From the NCBI GenBank assembly GCA_021464415.1, contig CM038469.1, positions 30,869,736 to 30,933,735 of the forward strand: a stretch of DNA of 64,000 bases, read 5' to 3'. This document shows, one piece after another, positions 34,606 through 46,340 of the stretch; position 1 is the stretch's first letter, and each line of letters opens with the position of its first letter. Position numbers and translations under genes: made by a program. Under the pieces are notes generated by a model. It was not told the DNA's origin, made no database searches, and saw only the letters and a list, made by a program, of their open reading frames with translations. Origin of the DNA: Lonicera japonica. Taxonomy: Eukaryota > Streptophyta > Magnoliopsida > Dipsacales > Caprifoliaceae.

Positions 34606-35897
34606 AGACTTACAAATGTAGTCTTCATCAAGGTCCCTCGAGCTTAGAATAACAAGGCAGACCGCCTAGCCAAACTTACTTCATTGTCAGGGGTACTCGA
34701 CGGTATCCACATAGAGTATTTGGAAATAAAAGATATTGAAGAGCTCGTGGAGCTGGACATAGCCCCAGTACAGATCTGCAAGTGCTGGATTTACCCGATT
34801 TTGGACTATCTTACGAGTGGAAACTCTCCCAGAAGATAAAAAGATAGCTAAAATGATCAAATACATCTCCAATAGATACGTGATCATCAAAGTAACGTTA
34901 TACATATGGGGGTATGTCATTCTTTTCTTGCTCTGCCTACACCCCTATCAAGCCCAAATAGCTCTGCTATAGATTCACGAGGGGTTGTGTAGAGGGTATC
35001 TGGCAGCCCGTTTCGTAGCTCTCAAAGTCGGGAGACAAGGTTACTCCTGGCCTACTATCCTATAAGATGCTAAGGAGATGGTAAAGACGTGTGACAAGTG
35101 CTAGCGATTCACCAACATCCAATAACTCCTTACATAGCTGATGAACCCTGTTAGCGGCCATTAGCCTTTCTCTTAATGGGGCAGGGACATAGGACATTTC
35201 CCCTTAGGTAAAAGGCAGACAGTTTGTAGTTATGGCCATCTATTACTTCACTAAATGGGCTGAGGCAAAGGAGTTAACCAAAATCACCACCAAGAAAATT
35301 CAAAGCTTTGTATGGAAGAATATCATCTGCTGCTTTGGTCTCCTAAAAGGAGTTGATCACAGATAATGGCTAGCAGTTCGACTGCGACATCTTTAGAGAC
35401 TTTTGTGAAGGATATGGAATAGAAAACCACTACAACTCACCTGTCCATCCTTAAGTAAATGGCTAAGTAGAGGTACCAATAGAACCCTCATGAGCTCGTT
35501 AAAGAAGAGATTTGATGATACCAAGGAAAACTAGCCTGAAGAGCTCCCATTAGTTTTGTGGGCCTATAGGACCACCATCAAAGGTCCAACTGGAGAAACT
35601 CCATTCTCTCTGACCTATGGGACTAAAGTAGTGATCCCAGTGGAAATGGGATTGCCAACGAATAGGATCAATCATCATGACCCAACTCAAAACAATGATG
35701 GCTTGCTAGCCATCTTAAACCTCCTTGAAAAAAAAAGAAAACAAGCTCGAGTCAAGGAAGAAGCCTATAAAAGGAGCATGGTTAAGAGCTACAACAAAAA
35801 GGTCAAACGCGAAAGTCTAAATATAAGTGATTTAATGCTTCGAAAAGTCATCCTAACCACCAAGATTTCCGAACATGGCAAGCTCGCTGCCAAATGA
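34606..35897 (+). pseudogene. Outer Tat integrase
   Basis: The segment NKADRLAKL precedes the integrase. CDKC from the zinc-binding domain, a WGRDI segment with the first catalytic Asp, FTKWAEA, and the C-terminal MWAYRTTIKGPTGETPFSLTYG (35556-35640) are visible across frames. More than ten stops and several shifts disrupt it. Many stops are TAG or TAA where Gln or Trp is expected. Confidence 0.78.
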
Positions 35898-36107
35898 GAA
35901 AGTTCATATGTGGTCACCAAGGTTAGCAGGCCTGGTACCTATTATGTAAGAATTGTAGACAGCATGGGGCTTATGAAATCATGGAATATAAAGTACCTCA
36001 AAAGATACTATCCTTGAAGTGAAATGATCAATACTTTTGTAATAGTTATTCCAAAAGAAAAATGTATATGAAATGTTTGTTTTGATATTTCATTGCTCAC
36101 AAAGTAC
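35898..36107. other. End of the outer Tat pol and start of its 3' region
   Basis: The end of pol decays here; no other feature is seen. Confidence 0.4.
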
Positions 36108-36345
36108 ATTATGTAAAAATTCTCTCACAAAGAGGTCAGTTTAATAAGTGCATAGCTCGTAAAAGCACACTTGCACTATGTAAAAATTCTCTCACAAAGA
36201 GGTCAATTCAGTAAGTGCACAGCTCGTAAAAGCACACTTACACTCTGTAAAAATTCTCTCACAAAGAAGTCAGTTTAGTAAGTGCCCAGCTCGTAAAAGC
36301 ACACTTACATTATGTCAAAACCCTCTCACAAAGAGGTTGGTTCCA
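36108..36345. repeat. 67-bp tandem repeat in the outer Tat 3' region
   Basis: Three and a half copies with an exact 67-bp period, anchored by TGTAAAAATTCTCTCACAAA at 36112, 36179 and 36246 and a variant at 36313. Each contains GCTCGTAAAAGCACACTT. A more diverged unit lies at about 36540-36605. Tandem arrays downstream of pol are usual in Tat elements. Confidence 0.88.
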
Positions 36346-37039
36346 CAACTGAAGAGGTCTGGGGATAATTAAGAAAACTGTTAAAATTGCCTAAGTCAAA
36401 AGAGGGCTTGACTCTACTATAGATTTAGCTAAAAAGGACAAGTTTTTCTTTTAAAACTTCAAAGACTTCAAAAATTACTATCACCATATAGGTTAGTCAC
36501 CAAGAGTAAAAGGTCCTCACGTAGGCCTGGTGAGAGCTGAACAAATCCTCTTGCAAAGAGGTTAACATAGTAATTGTCTAGCTCATTGAGCACACTTACA
36601 CTCTAGGGAGTCCAACCAACACTTGAGAATTCTTTAACAAAACTTCAAAAGTCTAAGGGCATGACTCTTAAAGACTTAGCCAAAGTTACAAAAAATTTAT
36701 TTGTATTAAGAGACCCAACATAACCAGTTCAATTAGATAAACAGGTCATTGACCTCTTGTGAAAGTGGTAATGACCTCTTTTGAGGCAAGTTATTTATTT
36801 TACTTAATTCTACTCATCTTCTTTTTCTATGTTGTAGGGGCATTAGAGTACCACAGGGCTCATTCCATCTCACATTACAACTTAAACAAAAGAAAAAACA
36901 AGAATTCAAACAAAACAAGATATATACAAAATTTCAGAGTAAAGATTTCCAAAAATTATTCATTTTATTGATAAAAGGGGCAATTACAAAGGTCCTGGAG
37001 CTTTTATACAAAGGAGAAAAGCCCTAAATTATATATTTG
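36346..37039. other. Outer Tat 3' untranslated DNA
   Basis: Apart from the diverged 67-bp unit near 36540-36605, nothing is recognised. Confidence 0.5.
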
Positions 37040-40012
37040 TCATCACCATCAATACCTTCTCCACTAGCACTTGAAGGATAGGGTTTGCTTGTCTCCGATT
37101 TAGTCAATACATTGGGCTCCTCAGCCCTAATAAGTTGTAGCACTACAAGAGCATCAGACTTCTTCTCGGCTATCTTCGCTTCTAGCTATGAAGTCAAATC
37201 TATCTCTGCAGGGACCTCTCGAGGCTCTTAAGGTCTTCAGGTTGCTAAAGGGCCAGCTCTTTGCATTTGTAAAAGCTAGTCACAAAGGAATCAAAAATCC
37301 TCAGCAAAGGGCCCTCAGCACCACAGAACTCTTTAACAGCTTAAGTCTTCGCCGTAAGGATGGACTCTTTCAGCCCCTTCTCCATGTAAACAAGCTAGAC
37401 ACTTATAGCTTATTGGTGCTGACTAGAGGTTGATAATTCGAGGTCTTTAGCTGAAAGTTGAGCCTGAAGACCTTTTAGTGCAATTTCAGCATTTTCTCTG
37501 CCCTTGCGTTCCAGGTCTGTGGTCTTTTGGGCTATTTCCAAAATAGGCCCAGTTGCTTGGAGCTCTCTTCTAGCCTGAATCAACTCATATTTAAAATCAA
37601 ATGCCTCTTTCTTCTTAGCCTCGTGCTCTTAGTCCAGGGCCTTATATGCAAACTCCATTCGGCTAAACGTGTTGTTGAAGCTGTCTAGTTTACCTTTTGG
37701 GCCCTCGGTCTTAGACAAGGCTTTAGTGAGCTACTCAAACATGACTATGTTGTCCTCATCTGCCCTTTCCAGGTCGTTCCTGGCAACATAGAGCTCATTC
37801 GGCATCTTCGTGAGCTCCTCTTGAAGAGTTGAGTTGCCGAAGGAGATGGAGCTCTCCTAGCTAAATGAAGAGTATAAAAGAAGAGGTTCATGGCCTGTAA
37901 GAGATAATGGAGTAAGTTATATTCAAGGAACATGGAAGGCAATGCCCAAAAAGATATATATGTATACATGACTCATGTGATGACTAAAGGAGTTGGCCAA
38001 CAAGCACATCCCTTTCTCCCTTGCTTTCTACAGAATTTCTTGCGACAAGGGAGGGAGTGTGTGGTTTACAAAGAAGCTGGAGCCATCCTAAGGGCTGGAC
38101 TCTGGCCCATGCTTAGCAGCTCCCCTAAGGAGAAAGGTCTGGTCAATGGCGTCCTTAGCTCCTATTCTGACCACGTCCTCTTCCTCCACTTTAGGTCCTC
38201 CCTCGCCTCCAGGGCCTTTTACTGCAGGGCTTTGGGTACTAATTTCTAGAGCCCCTTATCTCCAAAACTGCCTTCTCTGGGCTGAACAAAGGGAGCTCCT
38301 CAATGAGGGCATTCATGAGGTCCATCCAGCTGAGCACATCTTCTAGGTGAAAACTGGTAGGGGTGGCGGCAAGAACTTCGGTTGTCCGGGAGTTTGTAAG
38401 CGAAGTTGGGACATCTTCCTTTGTCTTCTCAGGTCTTTTAGACCTCTTAAAATGAGGTAAGCCTCTGCCTAGAACACTTTTCTTCTTGTAGCCTTGTCAG
38501 TATTCACCCTAAAGGCCAGTTCTATACAAAAAAGGGGGAGTGATGATCAAAGTTGTTGTTAGAACTTAAAGGCCTCTATATAAAAAAAAGGCAGAGACAT
38601 GCTCCTTTGAGTCACCACAAGGAACTGTCGAATGGAAGCCACCTCCAAAACTATGTCCCCAAGTGAACCACCTCGGTTTGTCTTTGAGACCTCCTCCTGT
38701 TGAGTGTCACCTTCAGTCACAGGCCCGTCTATGGCCTCTGGTTCGCCAGTGCCCTAATCACTCCCTCTTTTTTGGGTGGCTTTCAAAGCCTTCAAGCCCG
38801 GGTCATTGAACTCGGAGGATGTCAAAACAACCAAGTCAGGGATATCCTCTACTGTTAGAATATTTTCATCTGTGTTGGTGGGTCTAGGACCCAACTCGTA
38901 CCTCCATAGAAGGCCTGGTGTGAAGATGTCTCCGTAGTGCTTTAAAAAGAAGTCTTTGGTATCTTCAATCCAAGGAGAGTTCACCAGCTCAAGTCTCTTC
39001 TCTTTAACTATAAAGAAAAACATAAGAGAATGAGGTCAGATGTTGGATTAATCTAAAAGGAAAGAGAAGCTGGCGAGCTCACAAGAAAACAGAGAAAACC
39101 TTAATGATGGAGTCTAGTTCTGAAAACCAACGCTTGAGGTTGTGAATATTTGAGTACCTAGAATCGTGCTTCTAATTTTCTACTGGAATAAAGAAGAATC
39201 GCTTCTTCTAGTGGGGAATGCTATCGGGGAAGCCATGGATGATTTTTGTATCCCCTAACCTTGAGGGACAAATGAGGACCCCCTTATTCTTGTTGCCACT
39301 GTCCTTAGGCTAGAAGAGGGTGATGAACTCCTCTATAATAATATCAGGGCTCCCAGCGGAGATGGCTCTGAAGATCAACACTGATCTTATCAGCAAGGAC
39401 CACATATTAGGGCTGACTTTGGCAGGGGTGAGGTCCATGGCTACTAGCAATTCCCTCACATGGTCGTGCATTAGGAACCTCAGTCCGTGTGCAAATGATG
39501 ATTCATAAAAACAGACCTCTTTAGGCCTATAGTAGTAAGCTCTCTCCTTAGGACTTGGGGCTCTGATCCTAACTATGTCATGGAATTGGAATCATGCCCT
39601 CAGGTTTGGGATGTCAGCAAGGTAGAAGGTCAATGGAATGAAAAAAAATGACAAGGGAGCTAAGGTACTCCGAATACCTCTCGATGTCATTTGTGTCGTC
39701 TGACACACTGGGAAGAAGGTAGATGAGTGCTAATTCTCCCTCACTATCCAGGATCTAGATGGATCTCATGGTAGCGAGGGGATTTAGGACGTCCCCCGCA
39801 GAGGAACTCTGCTCCATGCTGAGAGGGATCTCTTGGTTCAGACTTCGGCTAGTGAAGTGCTCCATGAGTAATGCTAAAGAATGGAGAAAGGAGGACGGTG
39901 CAAAATAATGAATAAGCTTAATGAAATCCTCTAAGGGAACATTCAAAAATCTCTTGAAGGAATTTTTTGAAAGGATTCTGTAAGCCAGGTTAACGGAGAA
40001 CAAAATGATCAA
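37040..40012 (-). pseudogene. Antisense gene of the outer Tat element (gypsy-associated 'transposase' type), decayed
   Basis: Frames on - from 40012 down to about 37040 encode a broken protein opposite to pol. The start (40012-39755) has NSFKRFLNVPLEDFIKLIHY and a following FAPSSFLHSLAL segment. A later part has RFFFIPVEN (near 39205-39180) before another frame (39023-38754) with WRYELGPRPTNTDENILTVE. The remainder is charged and probably coiled-coil. This resembles the family known as 'putative gypsy type transposon' (PF04195), found antisense in Tat elements; the assignment is by pattern only. Stops and shifts are frequent throughout. Confidence 0.5.
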
Positions 40013-40421
40013 GGGTTTTTGAGCTCTAAGGTAACTAGGGTTTAAGAAGATAAGATAAATGAAAAGTGAAAATTTTCCCTAAGGTAGGGAGGGTTTTATA
40101 AGGCTTCTAGGATGAGCTAATTGTCCCTTTAAAGAAGGCTGTAACTATCCACTTAAGAAGCCGTCTGTCATACATTCGCACATTTTTCATGAAATACGAA
40201 AAAGTTACACACGATCTCCTTAAAGGGCAACGGTCGAGCTAAAGAGCTCGGGATAATGGTGACAGGTCGCAGGATCATGTTGACTACTTAAATGCTCGAG
40301 CTCGATCACTAGAACTAGAAGAAACGTCAAACTTGACTCTAGTTCCATGCCATTCGCCTGTCAGAGCTCAGAGCTCCCCTCAAGTCTTGACGAGGAGTTT
40401 ATCCTCACCAGTTAGCCCCTC

Positions 40422-40452
40422 CGAGCTAAAAGGAAAATATAGGGGCAATTAC
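40422..40452 (+). other. Polypurine tract of the outer Tat element
   Basis: AAAAGGAAAATATAGGGGCA ends a few bases before the TGGTG start of the 3' LTR. Purine-rich AGGGGCAATT is typical for gypsy second-strand priming. Confidence 0.65.
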
Positions 40453-40612
40453 TGGTGTAAAATAGTGTTATATACCGTGGACCAATCACGAGCAGACACA
40501 TGAACATTATTGAAGAGGCAAAGTGGAAGAACTGGGAGGTCTACCCCTAGGTCGATGATCGGAAAGAGCTCGTGAGAACATCCGAAATAAACCTCTTGTA
40601 TAATGGAGGTCC
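40453..40612 (+). repeat. Truncated 3' LTR of the outer Tat element
   Basis: It matches the first about 160 bp of the 5' LTR (TGGTGTAAAATAGTGTT... to TATAATGGAGGT) and then diverges abruptly at about 40610. The missing 650 bp were deleted or replaced, so no target duplication remains. Confidence 0.85.
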
Positions 40613-40947
40613 CAAATCTATGGAGCCCGACCTCCGGAAGATTAAAAATTTTCCAGTTAGTTCAATTGGGTTTTGTTGGATAGCTAAGTTTCTCTTTAGT
40701 AGTTTTGGATTGAGTGTTTTTTGGTGAAGGGTGATGGGTTGCAGTGGATTTTATTGAATTTGGGGTATTGAAGAATAAGAGAAAAAAGAATATATGCATT
40801 TCTTTCTATACCCCTCCAACACACGTTTTCTATCCAAAAAATTAACCGAAGTTAGTTTGAGGGACTAAAGTGACACGCAATATATTAAGGTATGAAATGT
40901 CAAAAATTGATATTAAGGAAGATGGTACCAATTCAGGTAAACATTAA
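40613..40947. other. Unassigned DNA after the truncated LTR
   Basis: A single stretch of about 335 bp with no match to LTR X copy 1 or to the outer LTR. No coding potential is seen. Confidence 0.5.
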
Positions 40948-41213
40948 GGCCTCGTTTGATTCGGGAATTAGGATCAATGGGATTAATAATACCAGTATTA
41001 ATAGTACTGGACTATTAATACCGGTATTAATTTAATACAAATATCCTGTTTGATTCGTGCAGTATTAATACTGGGATATTCCATGCTGATGTTAATACCA
41101 TGTTTGGTTCTGTAACTCGTATACGGGATTATATTTTGGATTAAAAAAATAAAAGAAATTTAAAAAAAATAATTTTTTTAAGAAAAAGGAATTTTTTTTT
41201 AAATAATAACAAT

Positions 41214-41255
<42 letters not shown>

Positions 41256-41493
41256 CATTTTTGAAAATATTATAGTAGTAATGGCATTTTTGAAAATATA
41301 TGGTTTATTTTTCTTAATCCTGGATAAACAATACCACTTCCCCCCTGGTATTAAATTATACCACAAAGAGTGGTATTAACTTAGTACCGGTATTAGTAAT
41401 TCCAGTATATTTGTGCGAATCAAACAAGGTATTATAAAAAAAGTGGTATTAATTATCACATCCCACTTTTTAATACCCAAATCAAACGAGGCC
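40948..41493. mobile_element. Tourist-like MITE with an internal (TAG)n run
   Basis: The ends GGCCTCGTTTGATTCGGG and the inverse CCCAAATCAAACGAGGCC form a strong inverted pair, flanked by TAA on both sides (40945-40947, 41494-41496). These are hallmarks of PIF/Harbinger MITEs. Subterminal repeats GGTATTAAT/ATTAATACC add further pairing. A (TAG)n run lies at 41213-41255. Confidence 0.88.
41213..41255. repeat. (TAG)n microsatellite
   Basis: About 14 AGT/TAG units within the MITE. Confidence 0.92.
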
Positions 41494-41496
41494 TAA

Positions 41497-41747
41497 GGGA
41501 CATATTCAAATCCAAAAATTGATAGCAGTCTATAATTAATGGTTCCAAGTTGTCATAATTTTTTTTATGACTAAAAATAAACTAACGTGTTAAAAACTCT
41601 GATACATATTTTAATACAAATTTGTTTTTGTACTAACTACACAAGCAATAAATGATATAAATTTTAGTTCAAATTTGGTTTTGCACTAAATTTGCAAGCA
41701 ACAAATGATATAAATTTTAGTGCAAATATATTTATTGTTCGCTAGGT
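41497..41747. other. AT-rich spacer with a local duplication
   Basis: A segment ending AAATGATATAAATTTTAGT occurs twice about 65 bp apart (about 41620-41725), a short tandem duplication. No gene is seen. Confidence 0.5.
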
Positions 41748-42342
41748 TGATTGAGCCCAAAAATTGCATTGATAATTCCTTAAACAAGGCTCAATTAGCT
41801 TCTAATTACCGTCTAAAATCGAAAATTGCATGTAAATTCAGTTTAAGCATAAAAAGAATGCACTGCATTATATTTATGTTACTAAGCCATTTTGTAGACC
41901 TAAAGTGATAAAGAAACTAAGGTTGGATACAAGAAAAAATGTTGAATGCAGAAAAGTGCAAGAAGAATGCCTGAAAAAGAAGTCAATATCCATTCCAAGG
42001 CCCAAGGCAATGAAAACTCTACAAACTACCCCCAAAACACTATCAAGAATAGAATAGCAAGTCCCCAATCATGAATGAAGTGAATGTAAATACCCAAGAG
42101 TGATTCCAAGAGGAAAGAAACTCAATCGAATCGATTTCGGAAGTTTTCAAGCAAAATCGAGAACTGCCGTAAAAAGCCCGAAGTTGTAACTAATCAAAAT
42201 TTTTATCCATTGAGAATTTGAAGAAATCTTCGGAAATAAAAGTTGTAGATGTTTGAATTGCCTAGGCATAGGAAAAAATTGTTCATCAATCGGAGTTCAC
42301 AACAAAAAATTATGAGTAAAAGAAAAAACAATCAAAAAAAGA

Positions 42343-42432
42343 GGGTAATTTGGGTTTTGGGTACCAAAGTTTTGCCAATATTGGGCTTTGGATACCAAAG
42401 TTTCTGAAAATTGAGCTTTGGGCACCATTCTG
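42343..42432 (+). repeat. MULE-B left terminal inverted repeat
   Basis: It is about 90 bp, nearly identical to the inverse of the right end, with GTTTTGCCAATATT and TTCTGAAAATTGAGCTTTGG shared. Weaker similarity continues for 40 bp (GTGAGTCAA...GTTGA). Confidence 0.85.
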
Positions 42433-42639
42433 TGAGTCAAGCATGGTTGACTATTAACTCATAATTTTATACCCAAAAATACCCTTGTTCAATACTACCA
42501 TTGCATAATGACCGTTTGAGGCAATCCATTCTCATTTTCCCTATATGAAGGGTCTGTCCATCCACAATAATAAGAAATTACCAAACTTAATAACACCATT
42601 ATATATGCAACAAAAGACAAAAGAAATATATAAAAGAAA

Positions 42640-43175
42640 AATGGGAGGTGGCAACAATGATGAACCCGTGGTTTACCAGATGTGCAAAGTGCATTCAGTA
42701 TCTGAATATAAATGGATATACAACAAATGCAAAAAATATAAGTGCCATGGCATAATGATAATGCATACATCTAAACAAAAAAAAAAGCTCTGGAAAGAAA
42801 TACTTACAATGCCAATACTAAACATGTGGGTCATGTGTTTTGTTGAAAGATGCCATGAAAGAAACAACTGGATCAACTTTTAATACACCATCAGATCATT
42901 CAAATTGCTTCCAATGTGGAGAAAGAAATCACTGGGTGAAAGACTGCCCTTGGAAAGCAACCATTTGTCCTAATGGGTGTGAAGGTACAAGAAGGATACT
43001 AACAAGCACAAGAAGCCATAGTTTTGGCAAAAAAATTCTCAAGTGTGTAAAATGTAATAGTTTTGAATGGTTAGAGAAAGCCGTATCAAAGGTTTCAAAG
43101 AGAAACATTATGGTTAAGATAGAGGTTAATTTAGACGATTTATGTAATAGCTACAAGAGTGAGATGCATGTGTAA
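42640..43175 (+). pseudogene. MULE-B second gene: CCHC knuckle plus GRF-type zinc finger
   Basis: Two overlapping frames (42545-42883, 42840-43175) are probably one gene with a shift or small intron between them; a likely start is MGGGNNDE at about 42641. The second frame has a CCHC knuckle, CFQCGERNHWVKDCP. Next comes a GRF-like finger, CPNGCEG followed by LTSTRSHSFGKKILKC and CNSFEWLEKA. The CCHC-GRF pairing is also seen at the C terminus of topoisomerase 3-alpha. The gene starts beside the left TIR and runs tail to tail toward the transposase, as in MULE-A. It has no membrane tail. Function is unknown; nucleic-acid binding is likely from the domains. Confidence 0.68.
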
Positions 43176-43439
43176 TGAATAAAGTAAGTTTGTAATAAAT
43201 GAAGTTTGCATTGATCAATTACCATTCCAAAAGAAAACATCTAATTGTTCAAATGCCAGAATTAAATGGCATAACAAAATGAATAATATCGACATTTACA
43301 CCACACATTTCATCACACCCAATAGCAATACCAATAGCAGTGTTAGTACTAGACAAACAAAAGGACTTGAATGTATTTCTAGTCAGAATAAGTCAACAAA
43401 AAAATTATATAATATGAATCTAGCCACATCACTAACCTA
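43176..43439. other. Spacer between the convergent MULE-B genes
   Basis: Probably the overlapping 3' UTRs. No feature is seen. Confidence 0.5.
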
Positions 43440-44240
43440 TGCTCCTCTGTGAATGGCTTATGTCCCATCCATGGTGAATTCTAGTACTTGATGTAAGTGG
43501 TGCCGATGATGGAGAAGTAAACCTTGAAGTTGGTGGATAAAAAAGCCTCCCTCTTGCTCTACCCCTGCCCCTACCAGTGTTTCCCCTTCCTCTCCCCCTA
43601 CCACTGTGTGTGTTTTCCCTTCCTCTCCCCCTGGTAGGCAGGGCTGCTGGGATAACAAGTGCTGGCCTATTTGGACCAGCTGCACCTTCAGTTGGTCCAG
43701 TCCTAGTAAAATGGACTGGACTAGTAAAATGAATTATTATCACCAAGTAAAATGGACTAGTAATATAAGTAAACATAAATGCTTACGTGTAAACATTAAT
43801 TATTATCACTAACTTAGATGGAGTAATAATAGTGGATGTGTATATAAATGCATTAAATGAATTACCTCTCATTCTATTTGCATCTATTTCTGGTGCCCCT
43901 TCACAACTCTTTTTATTATGACCTAAAATGCAACAATTACTACATTTTTTATGTTGCTTCTTCTCTAGAGTTACCCCATCCCTATGCCTTATTCTATTGT
44001 TCCTAGGCCTACTAGGGGACCTATACAAAGGTGGAGGTAGGACTTTATGCTGGGGCTATTCAACAACAAATATACAAGTTACAATACTAACTAAAAATAA
44101 ATAAAAATAGACAAAGTGTATAAGTTACCTTATTCCAAATTGGCAATCATCAATTGGATGGACATAACCATTATATGTAGCTTTGTAAACATCAACTGTC
44201 AAATATGGGCTGCAATAGCTGAAAAATTACATATAATATG

Positions 44241-46000
44241 TGTAGGTCGGAAAATAACCCTAGAGGGGGGGGTGAATAGGGTTTTTAAAACTTAATGCGG
44301 AATTTAAAAACTTTTCTAACAATGTTTAAGTAAAACAAATTTACAAAACAAAGTATCAAGGAATGCAATCAAATAAACAATCAAGCAAATAAACAATCTC
44401 AAGCAAACAATAATATAACAAGTAAATAAAGAGATTGAGTCAGAAAGATTGAACCGATTTGAAGTCCAAGGCTTTTTGTCCACACGGTTTTGGTTTACCA
44501 AACCATAATCCGAGCTCGGTTAGTTCCCCGAGAATTTCCACTAAAATCAATCTCCTTTCGAGTGAAGATCAAACATCTACAAGTGTAATTCTTCTCACAA
44601 CACTCTTTACAAATATTGCTTGACCACAATATTCCCACAAGAATCCCTCTTGCTAACTATGAGATTTACCTCTCACAATTTCACTCAACAAAAATTTACC
44701 TTCTTATCTATCTTATGAGATTTACCTCTCATAAATTGTCTAATACAATTGTTTGGTGACTCACACGAATGAACAACTCTATCTAAGTGTGTATAAGATA
44801 CAATATGAAGCTCACACTAGAGTTTGCTTGATTGATCAAATAGATAGCTAAAATGATGAATATGAATGATCAATAAAATAACTTGACTTTGGATAGATGA
44901 AAAATATATTTGTAGAAGTGTTCAAGCTACTCAAAATGAGTCTAGGAGGTCCTAAATATAGTCCCAAAAGAGATATAGCCGTTTGAAGGGTTTGGGTGAA
45001 GATTTAGACTCAAAAAGGCCAAAAGGACAACTCACAATGGCTATATTCAGGTCATCAGTCGACTGAGCAAGGCTCCTTAGTCGACTGAGTGACCATCAGT
45101 CGACTGAGCAAAGCCCATCAGTCGACTGATGACCTCTGCTGGTCTGTTTAGATAGATTGCTGCAGATAGCAAATTTTTCCCGATTTCTTTTGATCATATC
45201 TCAATATTCAGTACTATAATGTGTTAACTAACTGCTGTCCAAATTTCATAATGATCGAAGTCCGGAAAGGCCTCCTTCAAACCGTTAGATCAAAACTGCG
45301 CAAAAACGGAGCGAATCTAGAAAGGGAAAAAATAAACATTTTTGCAATTAAGTTCCAAAATCAATTTTGATGCTTGGGATAGGTCAAATATATTATCCTA
45401 AGACACCTATTTTCATGAGAGCTCAAAATATGCTCAAATCAATTTAATATGAAATTATTTGAAAACCGGTTTTTGCAAGAATGGTGTTTTCAAAGAAATT
45501 TTGATTCAAACTGATTTTGATCAATCTAACAATGATGTAAGTTCATATTTGAGCTATATAATCAATCAATTAAGAAACTTTACATTAATCCTAAGCAAAC
45601 ACTCAATTACCGAATAGGTGAGTCTTCGAATGCTTCGATTTGTTTCTTCAAGTTGATTCTTCACTTGAAGCTTTTCCCTTGAAGCTTTAGTATATGATCA
45701 TTGATCTTTTATGCTTCATGAAATGCATTGCTAGCTTGTGAGTGATGAGATTGATCTTCTTGTCATGTCCAACGCTTGTAGAAGAATGATCTTGATTCAA
45801 ATAGATCGGTTTTAGTCCAATGCTTCGTTGACTTGATCGGATATTGATTGAATAATCCTTGTCAAACTTCCTTTGAGCAATCATGCTATTCTTGATTTTC
45901 CAAATAAGAAATCTATAATCTTATATCAAGAACATGTTAAATTACACATGATTGATTTATTGTTATTATCAAAATAAGATTTAGACCTTCAAGGTCAACA
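44241..46000 (-). repeat. 3' LTR of the gag-only element (left copy)
   Basis: TGTAGGTCGG... to GGTCAACA on +, 1,760 bp. A palindrome-rich block at 45050-45133 holds four CAGTCGACTGA-type units. Confidence 0.93.
45050..45133. repeat. Four-unit palindromic SalI-site array in the LTR
   Basis: CATCAGTCGACTGA, CTTAGTCGACTGA, CATCAGTCGACTGA and CATCAGTCGACTGATG occur at 20-30-bp spacing. The outer edges AGGTCATCAGTCGACTGA and TCAGTCGACTGATGACCT are inverse to each other, so the whole block could fold. The right LTR has the same block at about 48331-48414. Confidence 0.9.
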
Positions 46001-46014
46001 ATCTCCCCCTTTTT
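46001..46014 (-). other. Polypurine tract of the gag-only element
   Basis: On -, AAAAAGGGGGAGAT lies directly before the 3' LTR, the usual position and composition for a copia polypurine tract. Confidence 0.85.
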
Positions 46015-46340
46015 GATGATGACAATAAATTAATGTGTGTTTTCAATAACACGCATAAATAGCATATGAATAATTGAAATATGCTCCCCCTCAATTTATG
46101 TATAGATAAAATAAATGATTTGTAAAAAGCATTGCATTTATTTGAGATAGTTTTAAAATCAATAAAATAATTTTGATCTCAAATAAAGTTTTCAAAAGAA
46201 AACAATTATCAATGTTAAAGACATAAAGCATTTAATAGTATTACCAACATTGATTGCCACCAACACACATTTTCTCCCCCTATGGCAACATCAAAAAGGG
46301 CCAAGGCCACGGAGAGAAAATGGTAGCCTCCATGAGTGCT
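46015..46340. other. 3' untranslated region of the gag-only element
   Basis: About 330 bp between the end of gag and the polypurine tract; no pol-derived motif is seen. Confidence 0.55.

Larger units (their letters stand above)
12786..40612 (+). mobile_element. Outer Tat-lineage Ty3/gypsy retrotransposon (decayed, 3' LTR truncated)
   Basis: 5' LTR, PBS, gag, protease, RT, RNase H, a second archaeal-type RNase H, integrase, polypurine tract and a partial 3' LTR follow in order on +. The extra RNase H between RT/RNase H and integrase, together with antisense frames between pol and the 3' LTR, places it in the Tat lineage. It is interrupted in gag by the inner Tat element (14648-31503). Without that insert it is about 11 kb. 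Stops are frequent in every domain. Its left edge lies inside LTR X copy 1; no target duplication can be checked because the 3' LTR is cut short. Confidence 0.88.
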
